Assembly (NCBI GenBank): GCA_003255025.1
Contig: QANY01004032.1
Coordinates: 1,185,166 to 1,249,165, forward strand
DNA length: 64,000 nt
Direction: 5' to 3'
Source of the DNA: Datisca glomerata
Lineage: Eukaryota > Streptophyta > Magnoliopsida > Cucurbitales > Datiscaceae
This document shows, piece after piece, positions 11,491-23,565 of this stretch. Both the position numbers and the translations under genes were made by a program. The first letter of the stretch is position 1; each line of letters starts with the position of its first letter. The notes under the pieces were generated by a model. It saw only the letters and a program-made list of their open reading frames with translations. It was not told the DNA's origin and did no database searches.

Positions 11491-14400
11491 ATGTCAGTAG
11501 CATATTCAATTCCATGTTTCAACATCCCTAATTCCTCTTCATCGCCGTCACCATCATCCTCATCATCATCATCTTCCTCTAATTCATTCTGTTCCTCTAA
11601 GCCTTATTTAGTTTCTGTACGAAGTTCTCAAACCGATCAAGGCCCTCTAAGAAGACCTGTGGCCCCTTCTCTCAAGCCCACTCCTCCAATTTCTCCTTCC
11701 CCGTCTCCTCCTGTAGCTCCCCCTCCGAAGCCATCGGCGGTTACAGTCGGTGATAATAGTGTGATTACCTTAGAATTTCAGAGATTGAAGGCTAAGGAGC
11801 TTCAGGAATATTTTAAGCAGAAGAAGCTTGAGGATGCTAATCAGGGTCCATTTTTTGGGTTCATTGGGAAGAACGAAATTTCTAATGGAAGGTAAAGCCT
11901 AGTTCCCTATTTCATTAAGCAATTTTTAGGTTACTGAAATTTGTTCTTGTTTGTGCGGTTGAGTTATTTCATGGTATGTTGATTATTATTGGACTGAATT
12001 TGATTATTGGTTGCTGAAAACAATTGGCAACATTTCAGACCCAAATGAAATGTAGAATTCTGCCTACAATTTCCTTGACGATGACCAACCAACCATCCAA
12101 TGGTGATTAACTTGCTAGGTTTGAGGGTATTGATATGAGATTATAAACTTGTAGTTTTTAATTTCAAATTACTTCTTAAGACCATTGGCATGCCAATATT
12201 TTATTGGCATATAATCAACTGGGTAAAAAATAAAAATGCTTTTTTTAGTCCTCCAGGATTTTTTGTGATTTCTTATTTGTTCCACGTAAGTTTGATTTTC
12301 CCAATCATGTTCTCGAATTATTTAAATTGTAATGAAGTCCTTAATTAAGCCTCAGGACTTGAAACTGTTTGCGATGTTGATGACTTGAGCGTTTATAATT
12401 AACATCTATTATGAACATCCAAGTGTGCTTTCGTTATCAAAGTCATCAATGATATAAGAAAAGTCAAAGTCTTAGGCTAAGATAAGGACTCAATTGCAAT
12501 ATTTTAAATTATTCGAGGACTTGATCGGGAAAATCAGACTAACATGGACTCAATTGGGAGTGAAAGTAAAATTGAAGGGTCAAAATGCATTTATCCCAAA
12601 TTAATTTAGGTTGGAAACCTTGATGAACATCACTAATAATACGAGTGAATGTAGTCTGTAGTTTAACCTTTAGCTTTTCCTCTAAGGATGATATTGTTTT
12701 TAAAGGCTATAACATTTCATGACAAACGTGATCTTCTTGACCCATTTAAAAAAATACCATTATTGGCCTTCATGCCTGGGGTAATTCTTTGTTGCAAGTT
12801 TAAAGTTAGAACAAACAGCTGGTTTGTAAGGATTTCATACCAGTGATCTGTTTGCCCATGACATTTGAATTCTCCTAATCCTGTTTGATTGGGTCTCTTA
12901 CTTAGCTACTGAAAAACACCAGGCGGGTGGAAGCCCAAAGAGCGGCTTTATAACTACGCTGTTGATTCTCTATATCTAGGTGATTGTGATTAGGAAGTTA
13001 CTCAATTAGCACGGTAATGCAGAACGTCTATAACACAGGTGCTACATGAAATGAGGCCTATTCTATCCGGACCTGGATTGCCTCTAGCTCAAACAAACAT
13101 GAGGTGATTCTGTTCGATCTAGACCGTTAGCTCAGATCTCAACGAAAAAGAAAAATAACACTTTTCAATTTTTTTCGACTATCGTGTTCAGATTATCTGG
13201 GCGTTCTTTCAATTGAACTGCCCGGATCAGCCGAACAGATCACCTCCTGTTTGGCCAGGAGGTGATCGGTTTCCATTCCATTCGACTACTAGTCCTTTTT
13301 ATTAATTATGGCTCAGGGTTTTCTAATACATATTTTATTGAAACTGATTATAATCATCTTCTTTTCCTCTGGTGTATATGAATCTGATTGTCGTGAATGA
13401 ACTCTATCTCGTAGGATCAAATAATGTTTTACTCGAGGAAGTCCCGTAAAAACCATTTGGAAGTTTGAAACCAGAATAGCCAAAAGACTTTTTGAAATCT
13501 TTCAAATGACTGTAGCTTAATTTTCTTTTGATGATTCATACGCATTGTGGTATGAAGGAAAGTGAAGCATTTTTTCTCCAGTATCTTTGATTCGTGTTCA
13601 TGCATCAATACTTTGTAAGAAGGCAAAGCTATAATATGTGAAGTATATACCTTAAAGCGTCTTAAAAGTGAAAAAGGCATCGTCCAAGTGGTCCTTTTTC
13701 CAACGGAAGCCTTTGCAGGAGGAATGAACTCCTCCCTTCACACATGATTCGTATTCGTGTGGGTTATGCATAAAGTTACAAAGACCCATGCCGAAGAACC
13801 ATCTACGTGTTAAGAGAGTATGTGCTTTTGAGATTACAAAAAGTTTCTCAAATTCGTGGTTTCTCCGAATTTGAAAGTGACACTAGGTAATGTTTCACTC
13901 AAGGTTCAATCCAATTAAGTCCATAGCGTCTACCGATATTTCCATGCAGAAGAACCATTTACGTGTTAAGAGAGTATGCACTGGACTTTTTTCTTGCATT
14001 TCTAGGACGTAATACATAGGAGCAATAGTTCACAGAAAATTCTTGAATATGAATAAGAAAACCATGGACTTGTATTTCATGCATGTAATTTCACTTCTCA
14101 TTTATGTCTGCACAATTATTACCTATCTCAACATTTAAGTGATTCTAGCCTTCCCTTTTGAAATTTGGAGAAGACAATGTGTCAATTTAAAAAGTCCCTT
14201 CTTTTAGTTCTTATGGAAGTATTAAATCAGACATAGTTCTTGAAGTTGTCTGATGTATTACATGTCAAAAGTCATGCTGAAAATTATCTGTTTTCGATTG
14301 ATAATAAGAATGCTTATGTAACAGAAAGTCATTTGCCAGGCGATTCTCTTGATGTCATTCCAATTTCAACTTTGAAGAATCAACATATACGTCTTGAAAA

Positions 14401-14725
14401 AGAAAAAAATAATTCCTACAGAGAACTTTTCAAGATTTGAGACCTCAATATATATTTCAAAACCATCAAGGAGAGGGAACTCCATGTTGTTCATTGATAA
14501 TTTTCTAAAACTACTGTTCTGTCTTCTTCTTTGAGAATATGGTTATATTTTATTTTCATTAACAATTTGGTATATTAATATGTTAGCACAATTGAGTTTT
14601 GGCCAAGCAGGTGGGCAATGTTTGGTTTTGCTGTTGGAATGCTGACAGAATATGCTACAGGCTCGGACTTTGTAGATCAAGTAAAGATCCTTCTCTCGAA
14701 CTTCGGGGTAGTAGATCTGGAATGA
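11491..14725 (+). CDS. OHP2: One-helix protein 2, chloroplastic (two exons)
   Basis: Exon 1 is 11491-11891 and exon 2 is 14611-14725; the joined product is 171 residues, matching the family length of about 170. The start is the first ATG in frame (MSVAYS...). The donor reads AG/GTAAAG and the acceptor CAG/G, splitting the Arg codon of the pigment-binding motif. Residues 1-45 are Ser-rich (transit-peptide-like), about 50-95 are Pro-rich, and the stroma-side segment contains KAKELQEYFKQKKLE. The single LHC-type helix carries E-x-x-NGRWAMFGF (Glu129, Asn132, Arg134), the chlorophyll ligand motif. OHP2 pairs with OHP1 and HCF244 at the thylakoid membrane and is needed for D1 synthesis and photosystem II assembly. 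The reading frame is intact and is the only convincing functional host gene here. Confidence 0.93.
11892..14610 (+). other. OHP2 intron (2.7 kb)
   Basis: GT-AG phase-2 intron between the two OHP2 exons. It is long for this gene and contains a foldback sequence at 13091-13252 plus otherwise unremarkable AT-rich DNA. GC-richer patches near 12900-13260 and 13680-13830 suggest inserted or decayed foreign sequence, but no known element was recognised. Short open frames on both strands here have no recognisable domain. Confidence 0.75.
13091..13252. repeat. Imperfect inverted repeat in OHP2 intron
   Basis: The left arm around 13095-13127 (aaacatgaggtgattctgtt...) pairs with the right arm around 13221-13252 (gaacagatcacctcctgttt), giving arms of about 30 nt with a few mismatches and a loop of about 95 nt. 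It could be a small MITE. No target duplication was identified. Confidence 0.45.
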
Positions 14726-15440
14726 CGCATTGGATGATGCACATATATATTCAATATGATTTCTTCAATTACATCTGCTGCTTTAACAGCGAATTGGTCA
14801 AGTAATTTCTATCATTTTCATCTGCTTGAACCACTTATTGTCACTAGTCACTACAGCATTTTCTGGAATTTGCAAGAATAGAAATTTTCCTTTTCCTTTG
14901 TCCTTCTCCTTGATTTTTGACTGTATGGTACAAATTGTACTGTTTACTCCTTGAGATGAAGCCTTTCTGCAATTATATTCACGAAAAAATAAAAAACATA
15001 TCGAAAACAAATACAGTTTGCTCGATTGCTTATCCAGTGAAATTGAATTTTGCGCTACCATATAAGGAGTTAGTTGAAAATCGGAATGCTGCTTTTGTAA
15101 ATTTTTGGATTCTAGACATAGATATCTAATATTACAAACAAATACTAGCATGTTACAACAGCATATCCTCTCCCCAACGCTTGAGTTTTGCAGTTGCAGA
15201 TAACATCTTAAAAAGACTGACATTTGTGTGGAGTAAAATTCCATTTTCTGCACAAAAGACCAACTGTACTCACTACTCATAAAATAAGCATATGTGTGTG
15301 TATATGTTCATATGCTTAAAGCTACTTTGGACGATAGCCGATTTTCTAAAGCGCAACTTTTATCTTTTTGAGGAAAAGACAATACATAGTTCACAAATTG
15401 AAGAAAAATTCAAGTAGTTTCAAGGGATTAAGTATTGTTA
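14726..15440. other. 3' flank of OHP2
   Basis: Holds the presumed 3' UTR and downstream spacer. A TATATATTCAATATG stretch lies just after the stop, and A-rich AATAAA-type signals occur near 14986, but no polyadenylation site can be chosen. A 160-codon open frame on the minus strand (14798-15280) has no domain and low-complexity AT-driven composition; it is not called a gene. Confidence 0.4.
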
Positions 15441-15449
15441 ATACAGGAA

Positions 15450-15935
15450 AGTATGTGGTACTAGCCGGTATGGTACAATGTGTACCTTCAAATGTGTGTG
15501 ATAGTACCTAAAATGTGTTGAACAGTGATATACCAATGACATATTTTATGTACTCATAGTAGGGTATTACGATATATGTGTTGTAGGTATCTTAAATGTG
15601 TCACTGGTTCTACATTGTTCAACATATTCTAGATACCTATGGTACTATATCACTGGTACCGCAGACATATCCATGTTAATAGATATACTACAAGCCCTTT
15701 GAGTAGTCAAGGATAAAATTATCTTTTAAATAACAAAGTAAGTTAGAAATATGGGGAGTTTCTATGTTATCAGTCAAGTATGATACTATGAGTTTTTCAA
15801 GTGTGTGTGGTACGTTAAAATATTTATTGGTACCTCAATGCGTTTTGAACATTGAGGTACCTAAAATGTATTGTAGGTTTCTCACTGTACACACTTGACA
15901 TGCTCTCAATACATATTTTTGAGGTATCTCACATT
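15450..15935. repeat. Hairpin-rich repeat cluster
   Basis: Several inverted repeats share the words GGTACC, AAAATGT, GTTGAACA and CAAGTGTGT. The clearest is a perfect 12-bp stem, ggtacctcaatg at 15829-15840 and cattgaggtacc at 15850-15861, nested inside outer arms (tcaagtgtgtgtggtac near 15797, gtacacacttga near 15888). A second pair joins TGTGTTGAACA near 15516 with TGTTCAACAT near 15616. Probably a decayed foldback or MITE. Confidence 0.5.
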
Positions 15936-16309
15936 TATTTAGAGAACTCGTTTGTTAACAATTCGATCATAGATACACTCTTGCCCTGATCTAATCATCA
16001 AGAATAGACAAAATGAGAAAAAGTGAAGAGTAAAAAAACTACCTAATTCAGACAAATGTGATGCTTATTATCAATAATGTATGCTATGTATAACGATGAT
16101 GCTCAACGTTATTATGATGTGGAAGTGTACATGAGGTGGACAACAATATTCATGTCATAATTTAACAAATTTCTTATAATTTTGCATTTTAACCGTGAAG
16201 CAAGATCGTACACAAGCAACTCATGGTGGGTAGAACTACCATAGAGCACTTTTTATTTTCAAAACCCAATTTTTGGGTAATTGAAAAGCCCACTATTGAT
16301 TCCCACAAA

Positions 16310-16400
16310 ACCCAACAGGTCCGGCCCAAGCCCTAGGCAAGTTAGGCCTGGGCCTAGAGCCACCAATTTGGAGGGGCCTCAATTAAAAAAATGTGGCTCA
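16310..16400. mobile_element. GC-rich hAT-end-like fragment
   Basis: A short GC-rich block with GGTCCGGCCC, CCTGGGCCTAG and GGAGGGGCCTC in otherwise AT-rich DNA. The GGGCC/TAGGGCC pattern is common at the ends of some plant hAT non-autonomous elements. Only one end is seen, so this is a weak call. Confidence 0.25.
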
Positions 16401-16499
16401 TTTAGGGAAATAGATCATTAAATAAGAGACCGACCAAAAAAAATTATATTTACAAGAATGACCAAAAAAATTATATGTAAAAATTTATATTTACAAGAA

Positions 16500-17642
16500 A
16501 TATATATATAATATTTTAGTTAGTTAATTCTTAACTAATTAATTACACATAATTATCTCATAATTATGTACTTGACCTAGAATTAAAATTTTTTTTTGCA
16601 AGTCAATCATTTTCTCATGTCCTGAAATATTCACACCCTAAATTGCATATTAAATAGAAGAGTTGTGGACCATGGACCTATATTCCTAAGATCCAATAAA
16701 TCAGATTATTAATTAAACTCTTTAATTAATAAATCTTATTTATTAATTCCATTTTTACTCCACTACAAATATGAAATTGAACTCTTAGTGATTATAGAAT
16801 GTATTTACAGTGTATTCTCATGTAGTCCACTGATATAATCATTTCATGTAATTCTTTCTTCTAATTATTGGTTCGTAAATTAGAGCTGGTCAAAATTACC
16901 ATTTTACCCCTCTAAATATATCTTGATCCTTAAGTACCATTAATCTATTAGTGAATGACTAATTTATAATCTTATTATAAATTTTAGCTCAATAACCATT
17001 CAGTTCCAGAATTAACACTTAAGGAAACTAATATCGATCCGTTAGAAAAAATTAGATTCCAAATCTTGCAAGATCATGTTTCCAGCCATCCACATAACTG
17101 AATCTCCAAAATGAAAATCACTGGCTTGTTTTACAAACAAACCTTAACGAGTGAATTAAAAGATCTAGTAGACATTCATAGGAGTTCATGATTACTCAGG
17201 ATTCAGGCCCATCTACATATGATCATCGAATTTGATTTGTATTAAATCTTTATGATAAACGACACATTCATAAAGATATTAATTCATATCGGTCAGTCAT
17301 GTATAATCTCATTATATAAAGTACCTTCATTATGATGTCTATACACATCAATGATTCGTATCTAGGTTACACACATTCATAATATTTAGTGACTTGTACT
17401 AGCAATCATTCCTTAAAGATTTCATACTTTAATATGTTAATGACAATTTTATTCATTATCTAAGATCTCATTCCTCTTGTACTAATGTAAGATCATAGTC
17501 TCATTAATGAATATGGAATTTTCAGATATTTATACAAATTATTCAATAATAATTTAAAAGAATAATTATAAGAAAATTATAATCTTCATTAAATTTCATA
17601 TCAAAATGTCAATACACATGTTTTGAGGGCATAACCCCAGAT
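16500..17642 (-). repeat. Copia 3' LTR, truncated
   Basis: Matches 24625-25767 of the 5' LTR over its whole length, with scattered substitutions. The edge nearest the coding region reads ATAACCCCAGATA where the 5' LTR has ATAACCCCAACA, so the terminal TG of the LTR is mutated. The other end is missing: similarity stops in an AT-rich stretch near 16500, leaving out the half of the LTR that carries the hairpin cluster. Confidence 0.85.
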
Positions 17643-17656
17643 ATCACCCACTTGTC

Positions 17657-18353
17657 CTAAAGCGAATATGACATTTCTCTCAATCTCATGTTATGCACGT
17701 GACCCTCAAATGACTTCACAATAAGTATCCTTATAAAAGGATCAGCTAAGCTCTGTTCCAACGCTATCTTCATAATAGTCGCATCCCCTCGATGCACGAT
17801 CTCTCTTATAAGATGATATTTCCTCTATATGTGCTTGCCCCTCTTGTGACTCCTCGGTTCCTTCGAATTAGCTACCGCCCCACTGTTGTCACAATACATT
17901 ATCAATAGCTTGTCCATATCTGAAACTACTTTTAGATCAATATAGAACTTTCTGAGCCATACCGCTTCTTTCGCAGCTTAACAAGCCACTATATATTCAG
18001 ATTCTATAGTGGAATCTGCAATGTTGAGTTGTTTGTTTAATACTTCTCCAGGCTACATCTCATCCACCTAGGGTAAACACTGATCCATATGTCGACTTTC
18101 GACTATCTTTGTCTGATTGAAAGTCAGAATCAGTATATCTAATAGGGTTCAGGCCTCCACTTGAATAAACAAACATATAGTTTCTCGTTCTCCTAAGATA
18201 CTTGAGAATGTGCTTTATTACAATCCAGTGTTCCAAACCTGGATTCGATTGATAACGACTGGCGATTCCCACTACATAACAAATGTCCAGTCTCGTACAC
18301 AATATGACATACATACGACTTCCAACTGTTGAAGCATAGGGAACCTTTCTCAT
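17657..18353 (-). pseudogene. Copia RNase H domain
   Basis: Minus-strand frames show an RT tail with RLDICYVVGIASRYQSNPG, then TDSDFQSDKDSRKSTYG (family D.D.AGD..D.RS..G), IESEYI, CDNSGAVANSKEP, HKRGKH and the terminal MRLREMSYSL before a stop at 17657-17659. The catalytic block is recognisable but an internal stop replaces a residue in the middle. The end lies just 15 bp before the 3' LTR. Confidence 0.88.
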
Positions 18354-19332
18354 TTCCTCTTCTTCCTAAGGTGTCTTAGGCATTGTTCCTTGGAGAGGAC
18401 AGTTCCATGTGTGGTTGGTAGTTGATCTTTCTTGGAATTCTTCATAGAGAATCTCTCTAAAACCTTATCATTATAAGATGCCTGAGAAAGGGCCAAAAGC
18501 TTGTTCTTTCTATCCCTTAGGATTTGGTTGCCCAGAACAAAGCTCGTTTCTCCCAAATCTTTCATTTGAAATTTCTCAGCTAACCACTTCTTTACCTTTG
18601 ATAGAGTTTCTACATCATTCCTAATGAGTAGAATATCATTAGAATATCATCAACATAAAGAACTAAGAAAACCACTATCTTATCTTTGATGTATTTATAA
18701 ACACAAGCTTAGTCAACATTTTGCTTGAAGCCATAAGACTTTATTATCTCATCAAAGGTAAGATTCCAAGATCTAGATGCTTTTAATCCATAAATAGATT
18801 TAAGCAACTTGCATACTTTATGATCTTGCCATTTATGTACGAACCCTTCTGGTTGCATCATATAGATGCTTTCTTCAAGAGAGCCATTCAGAAAAGCTGT
18901 TTTGACGTCCATTTTCCATATTTCATAGTCCAAACTAGCGACAATGGACAAAAGGATACGAATGGATTTTAGCATGGCCACATGTGAGAATATCTTTTCA
19001 TAATCGACTCCATCCTTTTATGTATAGCCCTTGGCTACTAACCGTGCCATGAAAGTCTTTACTTTCCCATCTACACCTCTTTTCTTCTTGAAGTTCCATT
19101 TACATCTAATGGGCCTGACATCTTCAGGTGGATCTATAAGTTTTCAGATGGAATTGAAATACATATTTTCCATTTCCTGGTTCATGGCATCTTGCCATTT
19201 CTCATTTTCAGGATCATCCATTACTTCTTCATAAGATAATTGATCTTCCTTATCACTGTCTGACACTAGGACATGTTCCTTTAGTTTGTAGCGAACTGGT
19301 TGTCTCACAACTCTCCCACTACGATGTTGCAC
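18354..19332 (-). pseudogene. Copia reverse transcriptase domain
   Basis: Reads KMDVKTAFLNGSLEESIYM (RT motif A) near 18890, then EGFVHKWQDHKVCKLLKSIY, and further on KDLGETSFVLG with IQILRDR-like sequence near 18550. The YVDD box around 18650 is disrupted by a frameshift and a short duplication (taatgagtagaatatcattagaatatcat). The upstream 19144-19332 stretch (RSGRVVRQPVRY) is the linker between integrase and RT. Confidence 0.87.
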
Positions 19333-19370
19333 TGGGGTTTCCTTATAGGAACTATGGTTTCTCTGGTTTG

Positions 19371-20329
19371 TTATTCATTCCTAGAAATTGAAGGTGATAT
19401 GATCTCATTAGTCGCTAATTCCTCGAGAACTACTTTGCTTTGAGGTTTGTAGTTTTTCATATATTCGTGTTCAAGGAAGGTGGCATTTGTTGATACAAAC
19501 ACTTTTTGATCTTTCTGATTATAAAAGTACCAACATCTAGTCTCTAGAGCATAGCCAATAAATATGCATACTTCAGACTTTGAGTCTAACTTGTCAGTCT
19601 TGGATCTAAAAACGTGAGCTAGACATCCCCATATATGAAAATGACACAAACTGGGTTTGGAGCCATTTCATAACTCTGAAGGTGTCTTGCTTACTGACTT
19701 AGAATGCACTACATTCAAAATATATGTAGCCGTGTGTAATGCATTTCCCCAAAATGTAAGTGATAATTATGAGTAGCTTAACATCGACCTAACCATATCA
19801 ATAAGGTACAGTTTCTCATTTCTAAAATATCATTTTGCTATGGCGTTCCAGGTGCTGTGAGTTGGAATAAGATTCCATACTCCAGCAAGTAATCCTTGAA
19901 TTCTAAATCCAAGTATTCACCACCTCGATCTGATAGAATGATTTTTAATGATTTACCTAATTATTTTTCAGCTTCAGCTATGAAGTCTTTAAACTTTCAA
20001 AAAATTTTAGAATTTCTTTGCATTAGGTAAGTATAACCATACCTTGAGTAATCGTCAATAAAAGTGACGCAATACTCATACCCGCCTCTAGCGTGTACAT
20101 TGATCGGTCCACAGACATCACTACACTTTAGCTCAAGTGGTTCCTTGGCTCTTTGGCCCTTTCCAAAGAAATGTCTCTTGGTCATTTTACCCTCTAGACA
20201 GGATTCACAAACTGGAAGAGTTCCAACTTTTAGTTCTCTCAAAGAACCATGCTTTGTTAACCTGTTTAACCTATCTTGATTAATATGTCCCCAACCTAAG
20301 ATGCCAAAGATATGTGTTATCATCATCAT
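19371..20329 (-). pseudogene. Copia integrase domain
   Basis: Starts with the zinc-binding GAG-pre-integrase part (GHINQDRLNRL, CESCLEGKMTKRHF), then LELKCSDVCGPI and YCVTFIDDYSRYGY carrying the first catalytic Asp residues, and ends with the C-terminal block HIWGCLAHV, then CIFIGYALETRCWYF. The middle (19650-19990) is in other frames with stops. Integrase before RT is the diagnostic Copia gene order. Confidence 0.88.
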
Positions 20330-20375
20330 GAGAAACTCTTTGTCATTTGTTACTTTTAGGTTTTGCTACTTTAAA

Positions 20376-20870
20376 TTATTCAGAATTATTTAACGCGCGT
20401 TTAGTCAGTTTAAGTATATACAGTCCGTTTATAACTTTAGCATGACAAATATCAAATCCATTCTTAGAGATAATAAACTCTTTATTAATAAAAGAAACTT
20501 TGAATGACTGTTCTTGTAAAAATGAAAGAGAAATCAAATTTCTTGAAAAACCAGGAATATAATAAACATTATTCAAAACTAAATAATTATATCCAAAACG
20601 TAAACAAATTATCTCTAATGTTGACATGAGTGCACCACTGCCAACTCTCAAAACGACCTCGCCATCATCTAGCTCTATTGACGAATCAAGCATCTGCAAA
20701 GAAGAACATATATGGATAGTGGCTCCTGAATCAAGTATCCTGGATGACAAATCATATTCCACTAAGTAAGTTTCAAGTACAAGTAAATCATATTTACCTT
20801 TCATTTTCAGCTCAGAGAGATACTTATTACAGTTTCTCTTCCAATGATCTTTAACCACATAGTGGAAACA
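20376..20870 (-). pseudogene. Copia zinc knuckle and aspartic protease
   Basis: The protease active site reads ILDSGATIHICSS, with conserved downstream LISLSFL and NGLYILKL. The knuckle at its N-terminus reads CFHYVVKDHWKRNC, so the second Cys and the following Gly of CX2CX4HX4C are lost. The protease frame itself is open from 20858 to 20376, one of the better preserved stretches of the element. Confidence 0.87.
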
Positions 20871-21649
20871 TTTTCCCTTGGGCTTGTTGTCATTCTTGTT
20901 CTTCTTAACTTTCGGCGATATCTTGTCTCTCTTCCTCTTTTGTTCTTACTCTTGTCCTTACCATTGTTCTTCTTCCTTTTCTTATTCTTAACAATATTGG
21001 AAGAATGCTTTTGCTTAATAACATTTGCCTCGCACTCTTTGGTCATTCTCAGATTGAGTGACTCAAAAGTCTACAGTTCATTTAACAACTAGGTCATGTT
21101 GAATTGTAACTTGTTCATAACATAGTTAGTAGTGAACGTAGAAAATGATGGTGTGTGCCACTCAATTATAATGCTAACTTAAGTCCGCTCATTAATGATC
21201 ACCCCATATACTTCTGCCACGTGCATTATGTTGATCATCTTCAAAACATGTTCTCGCACAGAAGTACCCTTTCTCATCTTAGTCATCATATAGCTCCTAG
21301 TGGCCTCATGATGACTTTGATCAGACTGCTGCCCAAACATCGCCTTTAGGGGTTCTATAATCTCATAGTCAGTCTCCATGCGTTCATGCTTGGTTCTCAG
21401 AACATCATTCATATTTATAAGCATGTAGCACTTCACTTTGTTGTTTGATATGATCCAAGCATCATATTTGTCCCTAACATTCTTAGGGGCATTAACAGTG
21501 GGCTCCTCAAGACATTCTTCAGTAAGAACGAACTTATGATTCTCACAAATCAACATTAAGTTCATATTTGATTTCTAACGTACAAAATTATCACCATTCA
21601 ATTTCTCAAGAGCGAGTAAAGCAATAACAATGTTACCCATGGTAGACAT
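20871..21649 (-). pseudogene. Copia gag domain
   Basis: A start codon at 21649 reads MSTMGN, and the frame soon shows LNGDNF followed by a stop, then continues as gag of the UBN2/Copia type (for example PKNVRDKYDAWI, MTKMRKGTSVREHV). The C-terminal lysine-rich part lies at 20807-21046 in another frame. In an intact element this is the capsid that packages the RNA. Confidence 0.85.
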
Positions 21650-23550
21650 AATAATCATAACTGAAATTTAAAATATTCAAGATTCAATATAATTGATAAA
21701 TATCTAGAATTCGAATAGTAGGCGTGATGCATGAATGCAACATAATAAACACACAAATTTAACAATTATTAATCACAATAAAATAACCCAATGATTAATG
21801 TGCTACCTTAGGGTCAGTCAGATTAACCTCAGACTGTCTATGAGATATTCTCATCCTTATTAATTAAAACTTAAAATATATCATATTTTCTCTTTTAACA
21901 ATAAGGTATCACTTGTTCGTTCAAGTGACAACTATCCACATGAAATCTTAATTATGACTTTGTGAGTGTAAACCATCATTTCAGATTCTGTGACTTCATT
22001 TAGACGCCTTAGGGTCGATCAAAACTAAAGTACAATACTTCCTCTTATCTTCTTAAGAAGTCCAACCTGGTATTCGTACACCTCGAAACCTTCCTTTGGG
22101 GGATGAAAACAAAGCCATCTCAAAGCCCTTACTACACCTCATGGTATTGTACTAATGATGGAGATCATAGGTTACATTGACATGTCAATCTTCTCCCAGT
22201 CACTATTTAGGATTATATTTTCCATTTTAACTAATGAATTAATTCCAAATTAATCACTGGTTTAAATAATAACCCTATGAATATTTAATAATCAGTTATG
22301 TCAATCACATTGGTCTAAGTTCATTTTAACCTTCTAAAGTGCCTAAGTCATAATTAGGTGAACTTAGATTAACTAGTTAATTATATTCATCAAACTTTAA
22401 TAAAACTATTTTACTAAGGTCGGTTATCCTAAAGGTTACTGTACCCTTAATGTGGTGTGATTATCAAGTTTTAACTAATTAAAACCTAGCAGTTTACGTA
22501 CAATTGATTTCATAAAATAATACATATAAACATATTAGGACAATCCTAATAAATCATGTTTCTACATATGAGATGCATGATCAAATAAAACTGTGTGGGA
22601 TTTTCATGTATGACATGTGATCGATTAATACATAGACATGTTATCAAACATAAAAACTAAATAATTATTTAACAATTAAATAAAATAATAATGGATCGAG
22701 TGACTATTAGGTAATAACCCTTGAAATATGAAAATAATATTACAAAGCGGACTTCAAGAATGCATATTTGCCAAATATTTCATTTTCCTTCTGATGTCCA
22801 TCTTCGCAATCTTCAAACTTTGAACAACATCATATTTAATTAGGAAAAACTATTTTTCTTAATTAAAATTAATTTCTATAATTATTCCTTTAAAAATAGT
22901 TGACTTTGACTTAGCCAAATAAATAATTTATTTGATTTGGTCAAACTTGGGTCAAACCCAATCAACCTATTAATTTCTAATTTTCATAAAATTAAAAATT
23001 AATTTCAAATTTAAAAGGATAATTGATAGACTAGGTTATCATAAAACTCTACAATGATAGAGTCGGTTGGTATAGGGTTTGTGCGAAACTTCTCTAAATG
23101 TGACAATAGTTGCCACCGACCACCATCACTGATTTTCCGACGACGTTACTAAAACAGTAAATTTCGGCGACGTTGCCAGTCAGCTTTAATCGGCGGTGCC
23201 AGCACCAGAAATCTGATTTCCGATGTCGACACCAGAATTCTAAAAGAATTCATTTTTTTTCTTTTTCCTCTGTCATTCGTCTCTTGCGTTCTTTACCTTC
23301 TCACGATCTTAATAATTATAATAAATATTCAAAAATATTACAAAAGTTCCTACGTCCCAAAATGTCTTACACATGATCTAAGGAAAAATTAAAAGAGCAA
23401 AGCCTAACCCAATAATCATCATATAATTAATGATCCATTTTTACATACATTCAAAAAACATAATCATCCATCTATTCATAAATATCTCATATTATATGAA
23501 TGATGCAAGAAAATCCACACAGCATTTAACATATAAATATATAAAAACCT
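21650..23550 (-). other. Copia leader (5' untranslated)
   Basis: About 1.9 kb between the primer site and gag with no supported coding. It includes a GC-richer patch at 23100-23230 with repeated CGGCGACG/CCGACGACG words. Such a long leader is unusual for TNT1-like elements and may include later insertions, but no boundaries are visible. Confidence 0.6.
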
Positions 23551-23563
23551 AGCTTTGATACCA
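23551..23563 (-). other. Copia primer-binding site (tRNA-iMet)
   Basis: The minus strand reads TGGTATCAAAGCT, one mismatch from TGGTATCAGAGCT, the complement of the initiator tRNA-Met 3' end. It lies 2 bp inside the 5' LTR edge (LTR plus strand begins TGTTGG at 23566), the expected position. Confidence 0.9.
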
Positions 23564-23565
23564 CT

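Noticed and set aside
14240..14440. Possible extra exon in the OHP2 intron (66 codons)
   Set aside because: No homology to OHP2 and no need for it: the two exons alone give a complete protein with matching splice phase.
11491..14725. First thought to be LIL3, another light-harvesting-like protein
   Set aside because: LIL3 is longer with two membrane helices. Length, single helix and Pro-rich N-terminal half match OHP2.
14798..15280. A 160-codon open frame on the minus strand just after OHP2
   Set aside because: Overlaps the expected OHP2 3' UTR, has no recognisable domain and no typical exon or promoter context.
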